From contig JAPQWV010000126.1 of NCBI GenBank assembly GCA_027422505.1, forward strand, positions 716,001-780,000: a stretch of DNA of 64,000 nt, given 5' to 3'. Position numbers and translations under genes: made by a program. The notes under the pieces were generated by a model. The model was not told where the DNA came from. It was given only the letters and a program-made list of their open reading frames with translations, and did no database searches. Below are positions 1 through 10,985 of the stretch, piece by piece. Source of the stretch: Craterostigma plantagineum. Taxonomy: Eukaryota > Streptophyta > Magnoliopsida > Lamiales > Linderniaceae. The stretch's first letter is position 1. The number at the start of each line of letters is the position of its first letter.

Positions 1-800
1 AATATTATTACAAAAGATTAAGTAATCTAATCATAATTTTTGTGCAATTTAAATTAGTAGTAAAAAAACGTATATTTACATTTTATCATTTTGAATAATG
101 TCAAATAATTTGGATCTTATTTTATTTAACCAAATACGTTCCACTACATTATAAATCTTATTTTCATATATAACTAAATATGTTATAAAAACGTCATTTT
201 AAAAGTAATTTTTCGACTATTTCAAGTTATAATTTCTAAGTCAATTTTATAATATGCTATTTCTTCTTGTAATTGTATATGTAATATACGTTGTGAAAAG
301 CGTATATAAGAAACATTAAGATTTTCAAAGAGCTTAAGGTTTTTATTATTTTGTTTACAAAGTTATAACTCAAAATATTATATTGATTACGATATGAGGA
401 ATTAATTTTCATCTGTGTAATAAACATCTATGCAAAACGTACATAAAACATTTTGAAGATTAGATAACGGATGACGCTGCTTATTATTGATTTTTAAATT
501 TATTCTTCGACTTATAAGTTACAATGTATCATTTAGTCTTTGACAAACAATATGTAATACATATGCTAAAATGTATAAAAAATATTTTAATGATTATACG
601 AAGAACTAGACATTTCATATATTTTCAATGTATACTTTGATAATTTATTGTTTCCTCATTAATTACGATATGCAATTTATTATCTGGTATATAATAAACA
701 TATTATGTACAACGTATATAATAAATCTTCACAATTTTACCACGTACCTAATCTTTCATATTACTTTGTTTAAACATTTTTACACCTCCCAATTTAAAAC
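1..800. repeat. AT-rich spacer with a diverged tandem duplication
   Basis: No credible gene is visible. The stretch around 360-480 and the stretch around 650-745 look like diverged copies of one unit of about 290 bp: both contain ATTACGATATG followed by a TAATAAACAT block and a run resembling AACGTAYATAA. The open frames here are AT-rich noise. Confidence 0.4.
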
Positions 801-819
801 TTCCGGTTCCGTCGCTGGT

Positions 820-1960
820 TGGCGCCCAGCCACCACTGTCCCTCTAAAGGCTCGAGGAGAAATGCCGAACCATTTGACGTATTCCAATACAAAATTGGTT
901 GGGATCAATTGGACTAACCGAGATTGCTGACGGATAATCCGTAGATGTTATAGTTGTGTGCAATTGATTGCGAATAAGAAAATAACTTAGAATTAGATCA
1001 TTAAAAACCGTTTCGCGTATATAGTAGTAATGTACAGTCCGTATAGCTTCAAATAGGTTGATCGATGGATTCGACACCTCATAACTAGGTCGGGACTGAA
1101 GATGCAAACAGTCCCATTCCAAAAGCTTGCCTAGATCGATTTGCTATCACACGAGTACGTGGCGTCCGTTACCTTCCCTCGGGCACAGTCCACTGACAAT
1201 GCGTATTAGTAGCGATAATAAAAAAGGTAATTTTATTTATATATATAATATAACATCATATATTAATTATTAACCACACATTACGACCGTATTTAGCTCG
1301 TCCACTCGTTGTACCTGATGTATGAGGCGTTCCACATTCGTCGAATCATATACGGCCAACTTCGACTTGTGAACAACCAGAACTTGAATCTGATTCTTAT
1401 GGAAACCAAGTCGTGTGCCTTCTGCATTATCGTCCTTAGGTAATTCCATGAATGTATTCGAGTTCTTCTTCCAGTTTTCTAGCGCCACACGCAAAGCTAA
1501 AAGAAGACGACAACGACGAAGAATAAAACTAGTTACGACTAAACTTACGAGAATTCGAAGCAAAAAAATAGTAATAATAATAACAAATCATGTATGTATT
1601 ATCGGAAATTAAACATGCGCATCGGCTCCCGACGACACAAGAAGATGATTGGAAAATGCCAATCCTGTAACTCTTTTAAAATGGCCTCTGAGGCTTCTTT
1701 CCCAAATAAGGATGGAAAGATTGTAATTCGGAGAAAACACAAGTGATGAACGTCGACAACGAACGGCACGAACAACAGTAATATACCTCTGTGCATTTCT
1801 GAACATTGCAAATCATAATAGACGAGTCATGGAGCCCAACAATGCGGATGTTATTATCGTGAGACATGAAACTCCATCTGGGATCGTCTCGAACTCCACG
1901 TTCTATGCATGTCAAAATAAACCATCCATGTTGATTACCTCAAAATAAATTTATTATGTG
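820..1960 (-). pseudogene. TOPLESS-type WD40 fragment, left copy
   Basis: Read leftwards, the minus strand gives, in the right order but in shifting frames, peptides matching the C-terminal WD40 part of the plant co-repressor TOPLESS/TPR: HDNNIRIVGLHDSSI (1860-1800), RVTGLAFS and LVSSGADAHV (1690-1615), FHKNQIQVLVVHKSKLAVYD (about 1400-1330) and DPNQFCIGI (about 930). Intact TOPLESS proteins are about 1,100 residues and start with LisH-CTLH domains, none of which is present. Stops and frame changes separate the blocks, so this is a degenerate fragment. It faces a second fragment of the same family at 2440-3090. Recognition rests on the order of conserved blocks as I know the family. Confidence 0.7.
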
Positions 1961-2439
1961 GAACATGTAGTTGGAAATTGGTGGTGGAACGGAGGAACCC
2001 AACAGATCCAAGGAATATGTAAAATGGTATCGTCGTGAGTTGACAATTGGTTAGATCATAAATGCGAATTCAATTTGACATTTTGGCTCCTTAACTATCG
2101 CAATATGTGTGGACATGGAAAGAAACACCTATGACATTTGTAAGAGTACCACAACATTTTATGCATACGAAATACAATATTATGTCATTATGTGATCACA
2201 ATATTATTTATGCATGGTATATTTTCTTCACACACATACACAATTTAAATGGAATCATGATAATGCGTTTGTAGTAGCTTTGGTGATCCTTCGCGAGCTT
2301 GCTAGGCTTCAAAACCTCTCCTTGTTTGATGATCGCTGATATGATCACTGGGAAATAAAAACACACAGTCCAAGTTCCATAGTCGCAATGATCAAGCAAT
2401 CTTTTTATTAATTGGCAGGGAGAATTAAGAAGTCGAGTA

Positions 2440-3090
2440 CGTTCGTACCTCATGACGATAGCGAAGAAGGCGCGCGACTTCGTTTCCACAAGGATCAGAT
2501 TCAGGTTTTGGTCGTTAACAAGTTGAAGTTGGCCGTCTACGAAGCGACGAACGTGGAACGCTTCTTACATCAGGTGCAGCGAGCGAGATAACTATATTAC
2601 GGTGGTTATAGTGAATAATAGTATCACGATATTTATATATTATATATATATATTACGTTTGTTTGATTGTCGTATCGGTGGACTAGTAGTGTTGCCGAGG
2701 GTACGGTAACGGACGCAATGTACTCCTGCGATAGCTATTCGATCTACGCAAGCTTTATGAGTGGGAACGTTTGCGTCTTCAGTCCGAACCTAATAATGAG
2801 GTGTCAAGTCAATCGACCAAGCTATCTAAAGCTTTACGGACGGTACGAAACTCAGTTTTTGATAATCTAATTTCAAGTTATAAAAAAATAATCTTCATTA
2901 TTTTTGTCTTATCCGTCGCACAGCTATACATCTACGGCTTATCCGTCGGCGATCACGGCTCATCCAACTGATCCCTATCAGTTTTGCATCGGAATGTCAA
3001 ATGGCAAGGCGTTTCTCGTAGAACCTCTAGAGGGACAGCGGTGGTGGGGCGTCGACCCCGACCCAACACTGGAAAACTAGGCTGTTTTGG
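2440..3090 (+). pseudogene. TOPLESS-type WD40 fragment, right copy
   Basis: The plus strand encodes broken pieces of the same TOPLESS WD40 region: FHKDQIQVLVVNKLKLAVYE (2488-2547), then AMYSCDSYSIYASFMSGNV (2718-2774), then DPYQFCIGMSNG (about 2970) and VEPLEG plus WWGVDP (3020-3062). The blocks are in family order, but stops and low-complexity AT sequence (2625-2655) separate them. It is the mirror-oriented partner of the left copy and is shorter at its 5' side. No start, no LisH domain and no complete propeller remain. Confidence 0.7.
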
Positions 3091-3304
3091 TAGCTAGCTA
3101 CTTGAAAAATCACCCAACAATAGTGTACCTTAACTAGCATGTCAGAAACTGAAATGTTGATATGATAGTAGCAGGTTTCTGTACAAGCTCGGTTTTTCGC
3201 AGTCTTTAGAGAACGCTCGATTTGAAGGTCTCTGTTGCTTCTTTACTGAGATATCTCTTTTTGTGTTTTCCAGGGTTTCAGCTAGCTTAGAGGTTTAGAT
3301 GAGA

Positions 3305-3841
3305 TGTTGATATTACTGTGTTAGGATATGCGAAAATCTCATAATTATTTTGCCGAAAAATGACGATAACAAATAAACGAGACGAAAAATAAATTTGGAC
3401 AGTGACACGAGATTTACGTGGTTCGGTCAGAATGACCTACGTCCACGGGCCGGGGGGTAAAATTTCTTTATTATGTGGAGAGATTACAAACACGTACACT
3501 GACGTACACTGACGTGATACAAAAAACAGCTACAACAATATAAGGAGTAGGCTACAGAAAATAATCAGAGTAGAAGAAGATCTGATGTTGTGGTGGTTTC
3601 TTCCTTCGATCAATTGCTGCTATTTATAGGCAATATTTGCCTTTGATCTGCCATGGGAAAAAGAGAAAAAAATTGTCTGCTCCTTTCTTTGAATCAACTA
3701 CGGCAGCCAAGAGAAGAAATAATTTCTTCTATTCACATGCTTTTTGACCATGTGAGTACGGCGCCTTATATCAACAATAGCAAATGCCTTTGCTTTCTTT
3801 TTATACCCACGTGATGATAGGAATAAAAAGTCACATCAACA
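3305..3841. mobile_element. Solo LTR candidate
   Basis: A 537-bp block is bounded by TGTTGAT (3305-3311) and its complement ATCAACA (3835-3841), the TG...CA form of LTR ends. Inside are a GATTTACGTGGTTCGGT box (3411-3427) and a CTACGTCCACGGG box, a pair I know from plant LTR retrotransposons, and a TATA-like TATTTATAGG (about 3620). No internal retrotransposon domain flanks it. The 5-bp flanks do not match, so target-site duplication is unproven. Confidence 0.55.
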
Positions 3842-4119
3842 TACTGATTAGTGTTTTACCATCTGCTGCTGCGGATATATGACATAGAACTTGGACTTTC
3901 GATTCAGATAAAGAAGGAAACACATAAATCAATCCCAAGTTCAAAATAAACGGCAAAGGAACGACATTCTTGCAACTTCCCAAATTAAACGAAAACTAAT
4001 AAGTTGGTGGTTTTGGGATCTCATGGATCAAGTAGTAACAATGTATCTAGGACAATTAATAATAATAATAATAAATAAGCAAGAGTATATAAACAAACAA
4101 ACAAGGAATGATTTTTACT

Positions 4120-5208
4120 TTATAATTTAGCAAGAGAGTCGACATATACAATCGGACGATCTAAGACCTCGACAGAATCAATCTTTCGACCATCACCATC
4201 AATATCTTGTCTGAGAAAAACGATGCACTTGTTACACACCCAACCAAAGACATGCCCTCCAATAGGGCTCAAAAGAATCGCATGAAATTGATGAGGAAGA
4301 GACGCAAAACTTGTGCCAAGAATCCTTATCACCATACTCCTTCATAAGCCAGTAACCCACGTCAACCCTATTACCGTGAGTTTGACAAGCCAAAAAACCA
4401 TCGATCGGTTTCCCTAAGAAGCAAATCTCGGACCCATGGGGCGGTTCGAGAGTCCCAAACGTCTCCTTTTCCAAATCGAAAGTCACAATCAACCTTTCAT
4501 CTTTGCCGCAGAACGAAGGCCAATGAAACTTTCCGCCCACGAACATCCCCATAATTGAGCTAGGAAAGTGCTCCAATATCTCAGCGTGGTCGTCGTCGTC
4601 GAGCTTCCTCCAAGAATCCATCTTTAAGCTGTATATCTTGCCGTTCGCTTTTCCGGCCCCAACGTGAATCTGTAACTAAGACGCAATACAACGAACAACT
4701 TGTAATCATTCGCAGACTCGTCGAACCCAAAGCCGTATGCCCTTATTTCTTCTCTATCATGATCAACAAATGCAGGCAGCTTCCTGAACTTCCTAGTTGA
4801 TGGGTTCCAAACTATAAAATCCCTACGGTTCTTCAGAATGCACACCAACCCGTTAGAAGAACCAGCTTCCACGGTGGAACCTTTAGACTCGAACATGGGA
4901 TAGTCAAACCTCAGGGCATTAGCCAGCGGTTCGCGCAAGAACGCGGGCGTGAAACAGTGATTTGCGTTGACGATGTAGTTATTGAAGATAAGACGGTGGC
5001 GCTCCAAAGATTTGTCCTTCAACGATTCTGCGAGGTGGGCTTTGATGAAACTGTCGCGGGACATGAGCAAACGCCAGGATTTCGAGACGCACTGAAATCT
5101 CAGGAGGGATTTTACGGGAAGATTTACGAGGATTCCTTCGATTATTTCTTCGGGGAGATAGCACCACCTTGTTTGCTCGCAAACCCTCAAACGTTTCTCC
5201 TCCTCCAT
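4120..5208 (-). CDS. F-box protein with F-box-associated (kelch-type) C-terminus, two frameshifts
   Basis: Likely a substrate receptor of SCF (Skp1-Cullin-F-box) ubiquitin ligases. The first ATG in good context is at 5208. The F-box follows (LPEEIIEGILVNLPVKSLLR, then CVSKSW), then a plant F-box-associated region with GLVCI, WNPSTRKFRKLP, GFGFDES and, in a new frame, GKIYSLKMDSWRK. The reading frame changes near 4670 (one base missing) and again near 4305 (one base extra). Protein homology continues across both, and the span of 1,089 bp is an exact multiple of three, about 362 residues as expected for the family. So this is either a sequencing artefact or a very young pseudogene. Single exon. 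A GA/CT microsatellite lies about 90 bp upstream of the ATG. The partner substrate cannot be told from sequence. Confidence 0.75.
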
Positions 5209-5295
5209 TACGAGATTCAAATTAGAGATCACTTTTTTTCTTTTCACACGTTATTTTATTATATGCGTTGCGTTGTGTGTGTGGGTATATATATA

Positions 5296-5341
5296 TAGAG
5301 AGAGAGAGAGAGAGGGAGAGAGAGAGAGAGGGAGGGAGAGA
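5296..5341. repeat. (GA)n microsatellite
   Basis: A GA tract interrupted by GGGA lies just upstream of the minus-strand F-box gene, so it is CT-rich in that gene's sense. Such tracts are common in plant leader and core promoter regions. Confidence 0.9.
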
Positions 5342-5410
5342 GTCTCGGCAAAAATACAGCAAGTGAAACAAATCAAACTTGATTCAAAGAGATCTCCTTT
5401 TTACAAGTTA

Positions 5411-5658
5411 CTAGTTTTGGCCCGTGCTATGCTCGGGAATTTTATTTTAATTATAACAGTTATTAGTATAATTTATAGGCATTTTAAATATAACAGTTTT
5501 TAGTATAATTTATTATTAACTAAATAAATGGCATGTGTAATTACAACTCCATATATACCTAAAAGAGTAATTTGTATTCTAATGCTGACATGTCATATAG
5601 GGATTGGCTATTAGACTTAGTCAATGAGAGGCCACATCCATCTTTTATATAGTATAGA
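5411..5658 (-). mobile_element. Non-autonomous Helitron, 248 bp, both ends visible
   Basis: On the minus strand the element starts with TCTATACTATATAAAA after a host A (5659) and ends with CTAG (5414-5411) before a host T (5410). It thus sits in an A/T target dinucleotide. Six bases inside the CTAG end lies a hairpin, CCCGAGC-ATA-GCACGGG (5437-5421), with one mismatch. TC start, hairpin, CTRR end and A-T insertion without duplication are the diagnostic Helitron features. There is no Rep/helicase coding capacity, so it depends on an autonomous element elsewhere. Confidence 0.85.
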
Positions 5659-6243
5659 TTATGTGTGTGCATGTACAGAAAGTATTAGGTGGAAACAAAT
5701 CAAAAGGAGAATAAATAGGTTGGTTAGTTTTGTTTGATAGAATCCACTTGGATAGCCAACGTAGGACTTGGTCGTCGTGCACGTTAATAATAAATATACT
5801 TCCTATGTATATTGCTTCCCAAAAATTAGTGGACACACAAATTAAGAAGTATCTAATTAATTCTTCCACCAAAACTTAATCACACTCCTCATTTAATAAT
5901 TCTAAACACAATTCAATTTTAAACTTACTCTCTCCTCTCATTTAATACTCATTTAGTTTAATTATTTGAATTATTTTTTTTACCAAAAATAGAAACGAGA
6001 AGAATTATGTGGGACACCCAGAATAGAAAGATATAAGTGGACGGAGAAGGATTATCGAAGGAAGCCTATATATATCATATACTAGTACTTTTTTGCACGC
6101 CCAGCAAGTATTAATTAGGAAACAAATCAATGACGTGGGAAACTGCACACTGTCAATAAACATAAGGGTCTTACTATTCACACCCCATACATCCCCTGGA
6201 CCACTCTTTACACCCCCCAAACACTTTTTGTAATAATAATTTC
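5659..6243. other. Spacer, no gene seen
   Basis: AT-rich sequence between the Helitron and the foldback element. I see no conserved coding frame. Its last nine bases, AATAATTTC (6235-6243), act as the left target-site duplication of the next element. Confidence 0.6.
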
Positions 6244-7691
6244 GGGATAAAACCTAAAATGGTCCCCGATGTTTACCCTATGAACCAATTTAGTCCTTGA
6301 TGTTTCGCGTGAACCAATTTAGTCCCCGATGTTATCGAAAATGAACCAAGTTGGTCCCTCGGTCAATTCGTCCGTCAATTTAGATGGAGATTGCATTTGC
6401 GACGGCTTTAGCGACGGAATTTCCGTCGCTAACTGAAAATTTAAAAAAATAATAAATTAAATATTAAAAATGAGGAAAAATGCAAAAAAAAAAGGAAAAA
6501 AAAAAAAAAAAAAAAAAAAACAAAAAATACAGTAAAAAATTCAAAAAAAAAGAGAGAATATTACCAAAAATTAAATAAAAATAAATAATAATAAAAATAA
6601 TAAAGTAAAATAAAAACTAAATTTAAAATAGAAAATGATAAATTAAACATTAAAAATGAGGAAAAAAATGCAAAAAAAGGAATAAAAATTCAAAAAATAG
6701 AGTAAAAAATTCAGAAAAGAAGAGAATATTACCAAAAACTAAATAAAAATAAATAATAATAAAAATTAGAAAATAATAAAAGTAAAGTAAAAACTAAATT
6801 TAAAAGAGGAAATGATAAATTAAACATTAAAAATGAGGAAAAAAATCCAAAAAAAGGAAAAAAATTCAAAAAATAGAATAAAAATTCAGAAAAAACAAAT
6901 AAATTAAAAAATAAATAATAATAAAAAGATGATAATTACTAATTTATGATTTAAAAAATAAAAAATAAAATACTTTAATTTATTATTATTTATTTTATTA
7001 TTATTTTGTTATTTTTTTATTATTTATTTTTTAGTTTATTAGTAACATTCTCTTATTTTGAATTTTTACTCTTTTTTTGAATTTTTTTCCTTTTGGATTT
7101 TTTCCTCATTTTAAGGTTTATTTATCATTTTCTATTTTAAATTTAGTTTTTATTTTACTTTTATTACTTTTTATTTTTTATATATTATTTTTTTATTAGT
7201 TTTTGGTAATATTGTCTCTCTTTTTTTGAATTTTTCTTTTTGAATTTTTACTCTATTTTTGAATTTTTATTCCTTTTTTAGTATTTTTTCCTCATTTTTA
7301 ATGTTAATTTATCATTTTCTATTTTAAATTTAGTTTTTATTTTACTTTTATTATTTTCTATTTTTATTATTATTTATTTTTTATTTAATTTTTGGTAATA
7401 TTCTCTCTTTTTTTAGTTTTGTACTGTATTTTTTGAATTTTTTCCTTTTTTTCATTTTTCCTCATTTTTAATATTTAATTTATTATTTTTTTAAATTTTC
7501 AATTAGCGACGGAAATTCCGTCGCTAAAGCCGTCGCAAATGCAATCTCCGTCTAAATTGACGGACGGATTGACTGAGTGACCAATTTGGTTCATTTTCGA
7601 TAACATCGGGGACTAAATTGGTTCACGCGAAACATCGGGGACTAAATTGGTTCATAGGGTAAACATCGGGGACCATTTTAGGTTTTATCCC
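6244..7691. mobile_element. Mutator-like foldback element (giant hairpin MITE)
   Basis: The element begins GGGATAAAACCTAAAATGG and ends with its reverse complement. It is flanked by AATAATTTC and AATAATTTT, a 9-bp duplication with one mismatch; 9 bp is the Mutator (MULE) length. The arms carry a triplicated motif resembling GAACCAATTTAGTCCCCGAT, then a 25-bp palindrome built on TTAGCGACGGAA (6408-6432 and 7503-7527). The rest of the left arm is A-rich, made of repeats of about 165 bp (from about 6560 and 6728), and the right arm is T-rich and largely complementary to it. Virtually the whole 1,448 bp can fold into one hairpin. No transposase is encoded. The GCGACGG motif also resembles subterminal repeats of CACTA elements, so family assignment rests on the duplication length. 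Confidence 0.85.
6497..6521. repeat. Poly(A) tract inside the foldback element
   Basis: An uninterrupted run of about 25 A in the left arm. Its length may be unreliable in a long-read assembly. Confidence 0.8.
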
Positions 7692-7823
7692 AATAATTTT
7701 CAACAATCCCATGATTCAACAAAAAATATTATATTAACTTATTTACATTAAAGCGATAATATTAGTTACATGGACAATTCAAATACTATTAATTAAGTCA
7801 TTTAACCAATGACACAATTAGAA

Positions 7824-8262
7824 CTAGCAAAAATGCTCGTGGCCCGCGGGGCGGGGCGGGGTGCCCCACCCTGGTACTGCCAAATGGGCCCGCAGGCCGT
7901 GGGCCAGCCAAAGTGACAGGGCGGGCTGCCATTTCTTAGGCCCACCAGAGGGCGGACCGCGGGCAGGCCGCCAATTATAAAAAATGTTTTTTAAATAAAT
8001 AATATATAAATGAATTATATATGTTTTTTATACTTTTTGAGATCCAGTTTTAATATTATCAAATTTAATAACATATCTAAATTTTCATTAAAGAATTTAA
8101 TTTGATTAGGAGTAATTCTACTTCATAGTTTATTTTAATGTTTTTTCTTTATAATTTTTTTCGTTTTTATTTTTAGGACGGGCCGGGCCCACCCAAACCG
8201 CTACCCGCCAATATGGCGGGGCGGGCCTTCATTTACCATGTCCGCCAGATGGAAAAATTGCC
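7824..8262. mobile_element. hAT-like non-autonomous element with GC-rich ends
   Basis: Two strongly GC-rich blocks (about 7848-7970 and 8176-8245) enclose an AT-rich core. They carry repeated GGCCCGC and GCGGGGCGGG motifs in opposite orientation on the two sides. Such CG-rich subterminal repeats are typical of plant hAT-type MITEs. The outermost ends (AGCAAAAATGCTCGTGG and the complement of CCAGATGGAAAAATTGCC) match only imperfectly, and I find no clear 8-bp duplication. Family and boundaries are tentative. Confidence 0.4.
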
Positions 8263-9033
8263 TTTTTTAATCGACAAGTATTTATTTAAAATTACTTTCA
8301 TATTACTTAAATTATTAACAATAAAACTCTTTTTTTCCTTTTTATATGGGGTATGTAATTGATAAATAATTAATGTTTACTCTACATATTAATGAGAGGA
8401 TGCAAATAGAAAAAAGTGAGTGACAATAATAGAATAACTTCGTCATTCCATTATGGCCGAAACACTAATAAGTAGACGGCTTTCATGTACTGTACAAGAA
8501 TATTCGACGGCCCGCCCACCTATGATTGAGTTTGAGATAGAAGCTTATGTGAATTTAGTTAGCTTTGAACTTAATCTCCAATGCGGTGCCATTAGGCATA
8601 GTGTAATAAACATATAATCTGATTACAAATTTAAACATGGGCTATAAATAGGGTTGACTGTTGAGCCCATGTGGGCCGTGAAAAAAGCTCGCGTACTTGC
8701 ATAAACCATAAATTTCATACAGCTTAAATATACTTTCTCCGATTTTTTTAGATGTCGTTTAAGGTTTTTGCACTCATATTAAGAAATAAATGTCTAATAT
8801 ATTCCTAATTAATTGCTTAAGACTATCATATATTCCATTTAATAATATTTAAAAGGGTTAAAATTGGAAATATGATAAATATTTGTCTTGAAATCCGTTA
8901 AAACGACAACTAATTAGAAACAGAATTAAAGAGCTAAAACGATATGTAAATAAAATCGGAGGGAGTATTATTCACGCAATAACCACAGTTCACACCATAT
9001 ATGACTTTATTTCTTAAACTCTTATTTCGAATT
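8263..9033. other. Spacer, no gene seen
   Basis: AT-rich, with no supported coding frame, RNA or element. It lies downstream of the minus-strand gene at 9034-9567 and probably holds its 3' region. Confidence 0.5.
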
Positions 9034-9567
9034 TCATTTGGTATTGTCACCGCCAACCATCGTCATCGACCTCATCTTAATCTTCGCGCGGCTGATGTAA
9101 TTAGTGACCTTATTGTTGAAGCTGTCTCTTCTGCCGACGATGGCTGTTCTCGGCGGAGCAGCGCCGACGTTCGACACTGTCCTGAACTTGTTCTTCACCT
9201 TGCTTATGTAGTCAGAAAACTTATCCTTTTCGGTAATATCGTTATTCTTACCTTCAATGGGTTGCTGTTGCTGCTTCATGGAACGATGATCGCCGTCCTC
9301 TTTTCCACCAGCTTTTATTTCGATCCTCGAATCAAATTCTGAAACCCCTTTGCTGACCTGATCTTTTAGTTCGGCAGATTTCTGGGCTGGGTAGGAAAAA
9401 GTGACATTCTTGTTCTTATGAATGGGAACATGAGGCTCGGTATCGATAGGGATTGATCGACCATGGTTACGGCGAGGTGGGCTCTGTGTCTTAAATGGAG
9501 ACTTGAACATTTTCTTGCACGCACTTGAAGGGTTGTTATCATAACTGTATCTGTTTGTCGTCGTCAT
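9034..9567 (-). CDS. Small basic protein with a repeated YISxxKxKxR motif, uncharacterised
   Basis: An intact single-exon frame of 177 residues with a clear ATG at 9567. The N-terminal half is rich in Asn, Ser, Lys and Pro and has no known domain. The C-terminal third carries the same short element twice: KFSDYISKVKNKFRTVSNVG and, about 30 residues later, KVTNYISRAKIKMRSMTMVG. Both look like short amphipathic basic helices. I recall similar small plant proteins ending in FSDYIxxxKxKIR motifs but know no assigned function. There is no signal peptide or membrane segment, and the net charge is basic, which would fit a cytosolic or nuclear protein. The plus-strand frame over the same bases is a shadow. 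Confidence 0.65.
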   Translation of the reverse strand: MTTTNRYSYDNNPSSACKKMFKSPFKTQSPPRRNHGRSIPIDTEPHVPIHKNKNVTFSYPAQKSAELKDQVSKGVSEFDSRIEIKAGGKEDGDHRSMKQQQQPIEGKNNDITEKDKFSDYISKVKNKFRTVSNVGAAPPRTAIVGRRDSFNNKVTNYISRAKIKMRSMTMVGGDNTK

Positions 9568-10261
9568 TGGGATTTTGCTCGGTGATTTTTTAAATCTTTT
9601 TCTTTCCTGAGTGTAATGGTGGAAAGATTACCAGGTTTATGGGTATTTAAGGAGCATTTTTTAGCTGATTAATCACGCGTTTTCTGGTGTGAAACCAATG
9701 AAAAAAGACCCTTGTGCTCCTTTGGCCTTTAGGAGGGAGAATGTGAATCTTTGAAATGATTAGCAATGGCTTTGAGTGATGCCTTCTTTATGCTCATCAG
9801 ACTACTGTAGTTTTTTCAGCTGTTTGATGTGTTGCTGCTGCTCTATAATGAGTCCCCAACGCTAAGCAAGGCATCAGATTCTGCTAAAAACATAAACCTT
9901 TCATCGAATTTCAGACATTATGTGCTTCTTAGTATCAGATTCTAACATGTCACTTTCCTTCAGACACGCTCACTTTGAACACAACTTATCCCCAAGCAAC
10001 TAAGCGATATCGGGGTTAAGCGGCTTTCAATTTTCGGTTTTTGTACCGTCTTATACCACTTCAGTATTCAAATCACCCTCACAAACAGCTGAGAGACAGA
10101 CATGTCGACAGAATGAAGAGACGAGCCAAAACTTCGATAGCAATCATTCTCTAATTTACACCTTGATTAATACATATTCTGTACCTCGATAAATTTTCCC
10201 CATTACGCCAGTCTCAAAACAGCTACAGCCATCAAAGCAGCCATTCGAAAGTAAATATCTT
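9568..10261. other. Upstream region of the 9.0-kb gene, no gene seen
   Basis: Probable promoter and leader of the minus-strand gene at 9034-9567, plus the 3' flank of the gene at 10.3-10.8 kb. No conserved coding frame or RNA gene is evident. Confidence 0.5.
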
Positions 10262-10798
10262 TCAAATCCTATCCAAATGGCTCATCATCTCAGCCTCGTT
10301 CTCCTCGCCTCGCCTCGCCGAGCTCCTACTGATGCAGACCACAGTGTCCCTCAGCTTATTCACAGCCGAGGAGAGCCAAACGAGCCCTAAGCCCAAGCCC
10401 GTGCTCAGAAGCTTAGGGCCCGAAAAGGGCAGCTTACTACAGACAACTCTGAGGATAACAGAGGCAATCAAGGCAATGCCCGTCCCTGCTATGCTTGCCG
10501 AGAACTGTGTAAGAAGCTGAGGTAGTTGTGGGGCTGATTTCTTTAAGGAGTTTATTACCACGTTCTTGCCCTGACGATGATTTCGACCGACGATTAGAGA
10601 TAGGAGGCTTTCGCATGCGTGGAGATGGGTGTTGCCGTAGGTATTCCTTTCTCTGATGGTTTTTGTGTTCGTCTTCTTCTTCGTCTGAGATGTTCTCTCC
10701 TTCGCCTTTTCGTACTGTAAGTAGATATGGCATAAAAAAGATATTGTGAAAATATCAAGAAAGATATACCCACCATGATGTGTTGAAAGCATAGACAT
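10262..10798 (-). CDS. Uncharacterised protein with hydrophobic C-terminal half, gene model uncertain
   Basis: A 178-residue frame runs from an ATG at 10798, but only its second half is convincing: LPQLLTQFSASIAGTGIALI, a hydrophobic stretch, then GPKLLSTGLGLGLVWLSSAV, a second one, then a basic and acidic tail ending MMSHLDRI. This suggests one or two membrane segments. For the first half another frame (about 10733-10560) reads more like protein, with the acidic run SDEEEDE and a basic Arg/Ser region. So either the real exon uses that frame and a frameshift lies near 10560, or there is an intron; a plausible acceptor TACTTACAG is at about 10719. No function is recognised. It lies 187 bp downstream of another minus-strand gene. 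Confidence 0.45.
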   Translation of the reverse strand: MSMLSTHHGGYIFLDIFTISFLCHIYLQYEKAKERTSQTKKKTNTKTIRERNTYGNTHLHACESLLSLIVGRNHRQGKNVVINSLKKSAPQLPQLLTQFSASIAGTGIALIASVILRVVCSKLPFSGPKLLSTGLGLGLVWLSSAVNKLRDTVVCISRSSARRGEENEAEMMSHLDRI

Positions 10799-10985
10799 TG
10801 AGATTCTTACGTCTTCAGGGATTCATTTGCAAGGTGCGCTGCGCTGGGATTGGATTGTGCTGCTCTTCTGCGCCTGTTAACGAAATGATGATCGATAAAC
10901 GTAAGTTATAGCTACTAATTTGGAGATTCTTTATTACACGATAGCTAGTTTTATTTATAGTTTGTGGGTAAGATTACTGGAATCC

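Noticed and set aside
3305..3841. Complete LTR retrotransposon
   Set aside because: No second LTR, primer-binding site or gag-pol sequence was found on either side.
5273..5503. 76-residue frame through the GA microsatellite
   Set aside because: Arg/Glu repeat caused by the dinucleotide tract.
9001..9342. 113-residue plus-strand frame
   Set aside because: Antisense to the better supported minus-strand protein at 9034-9567.
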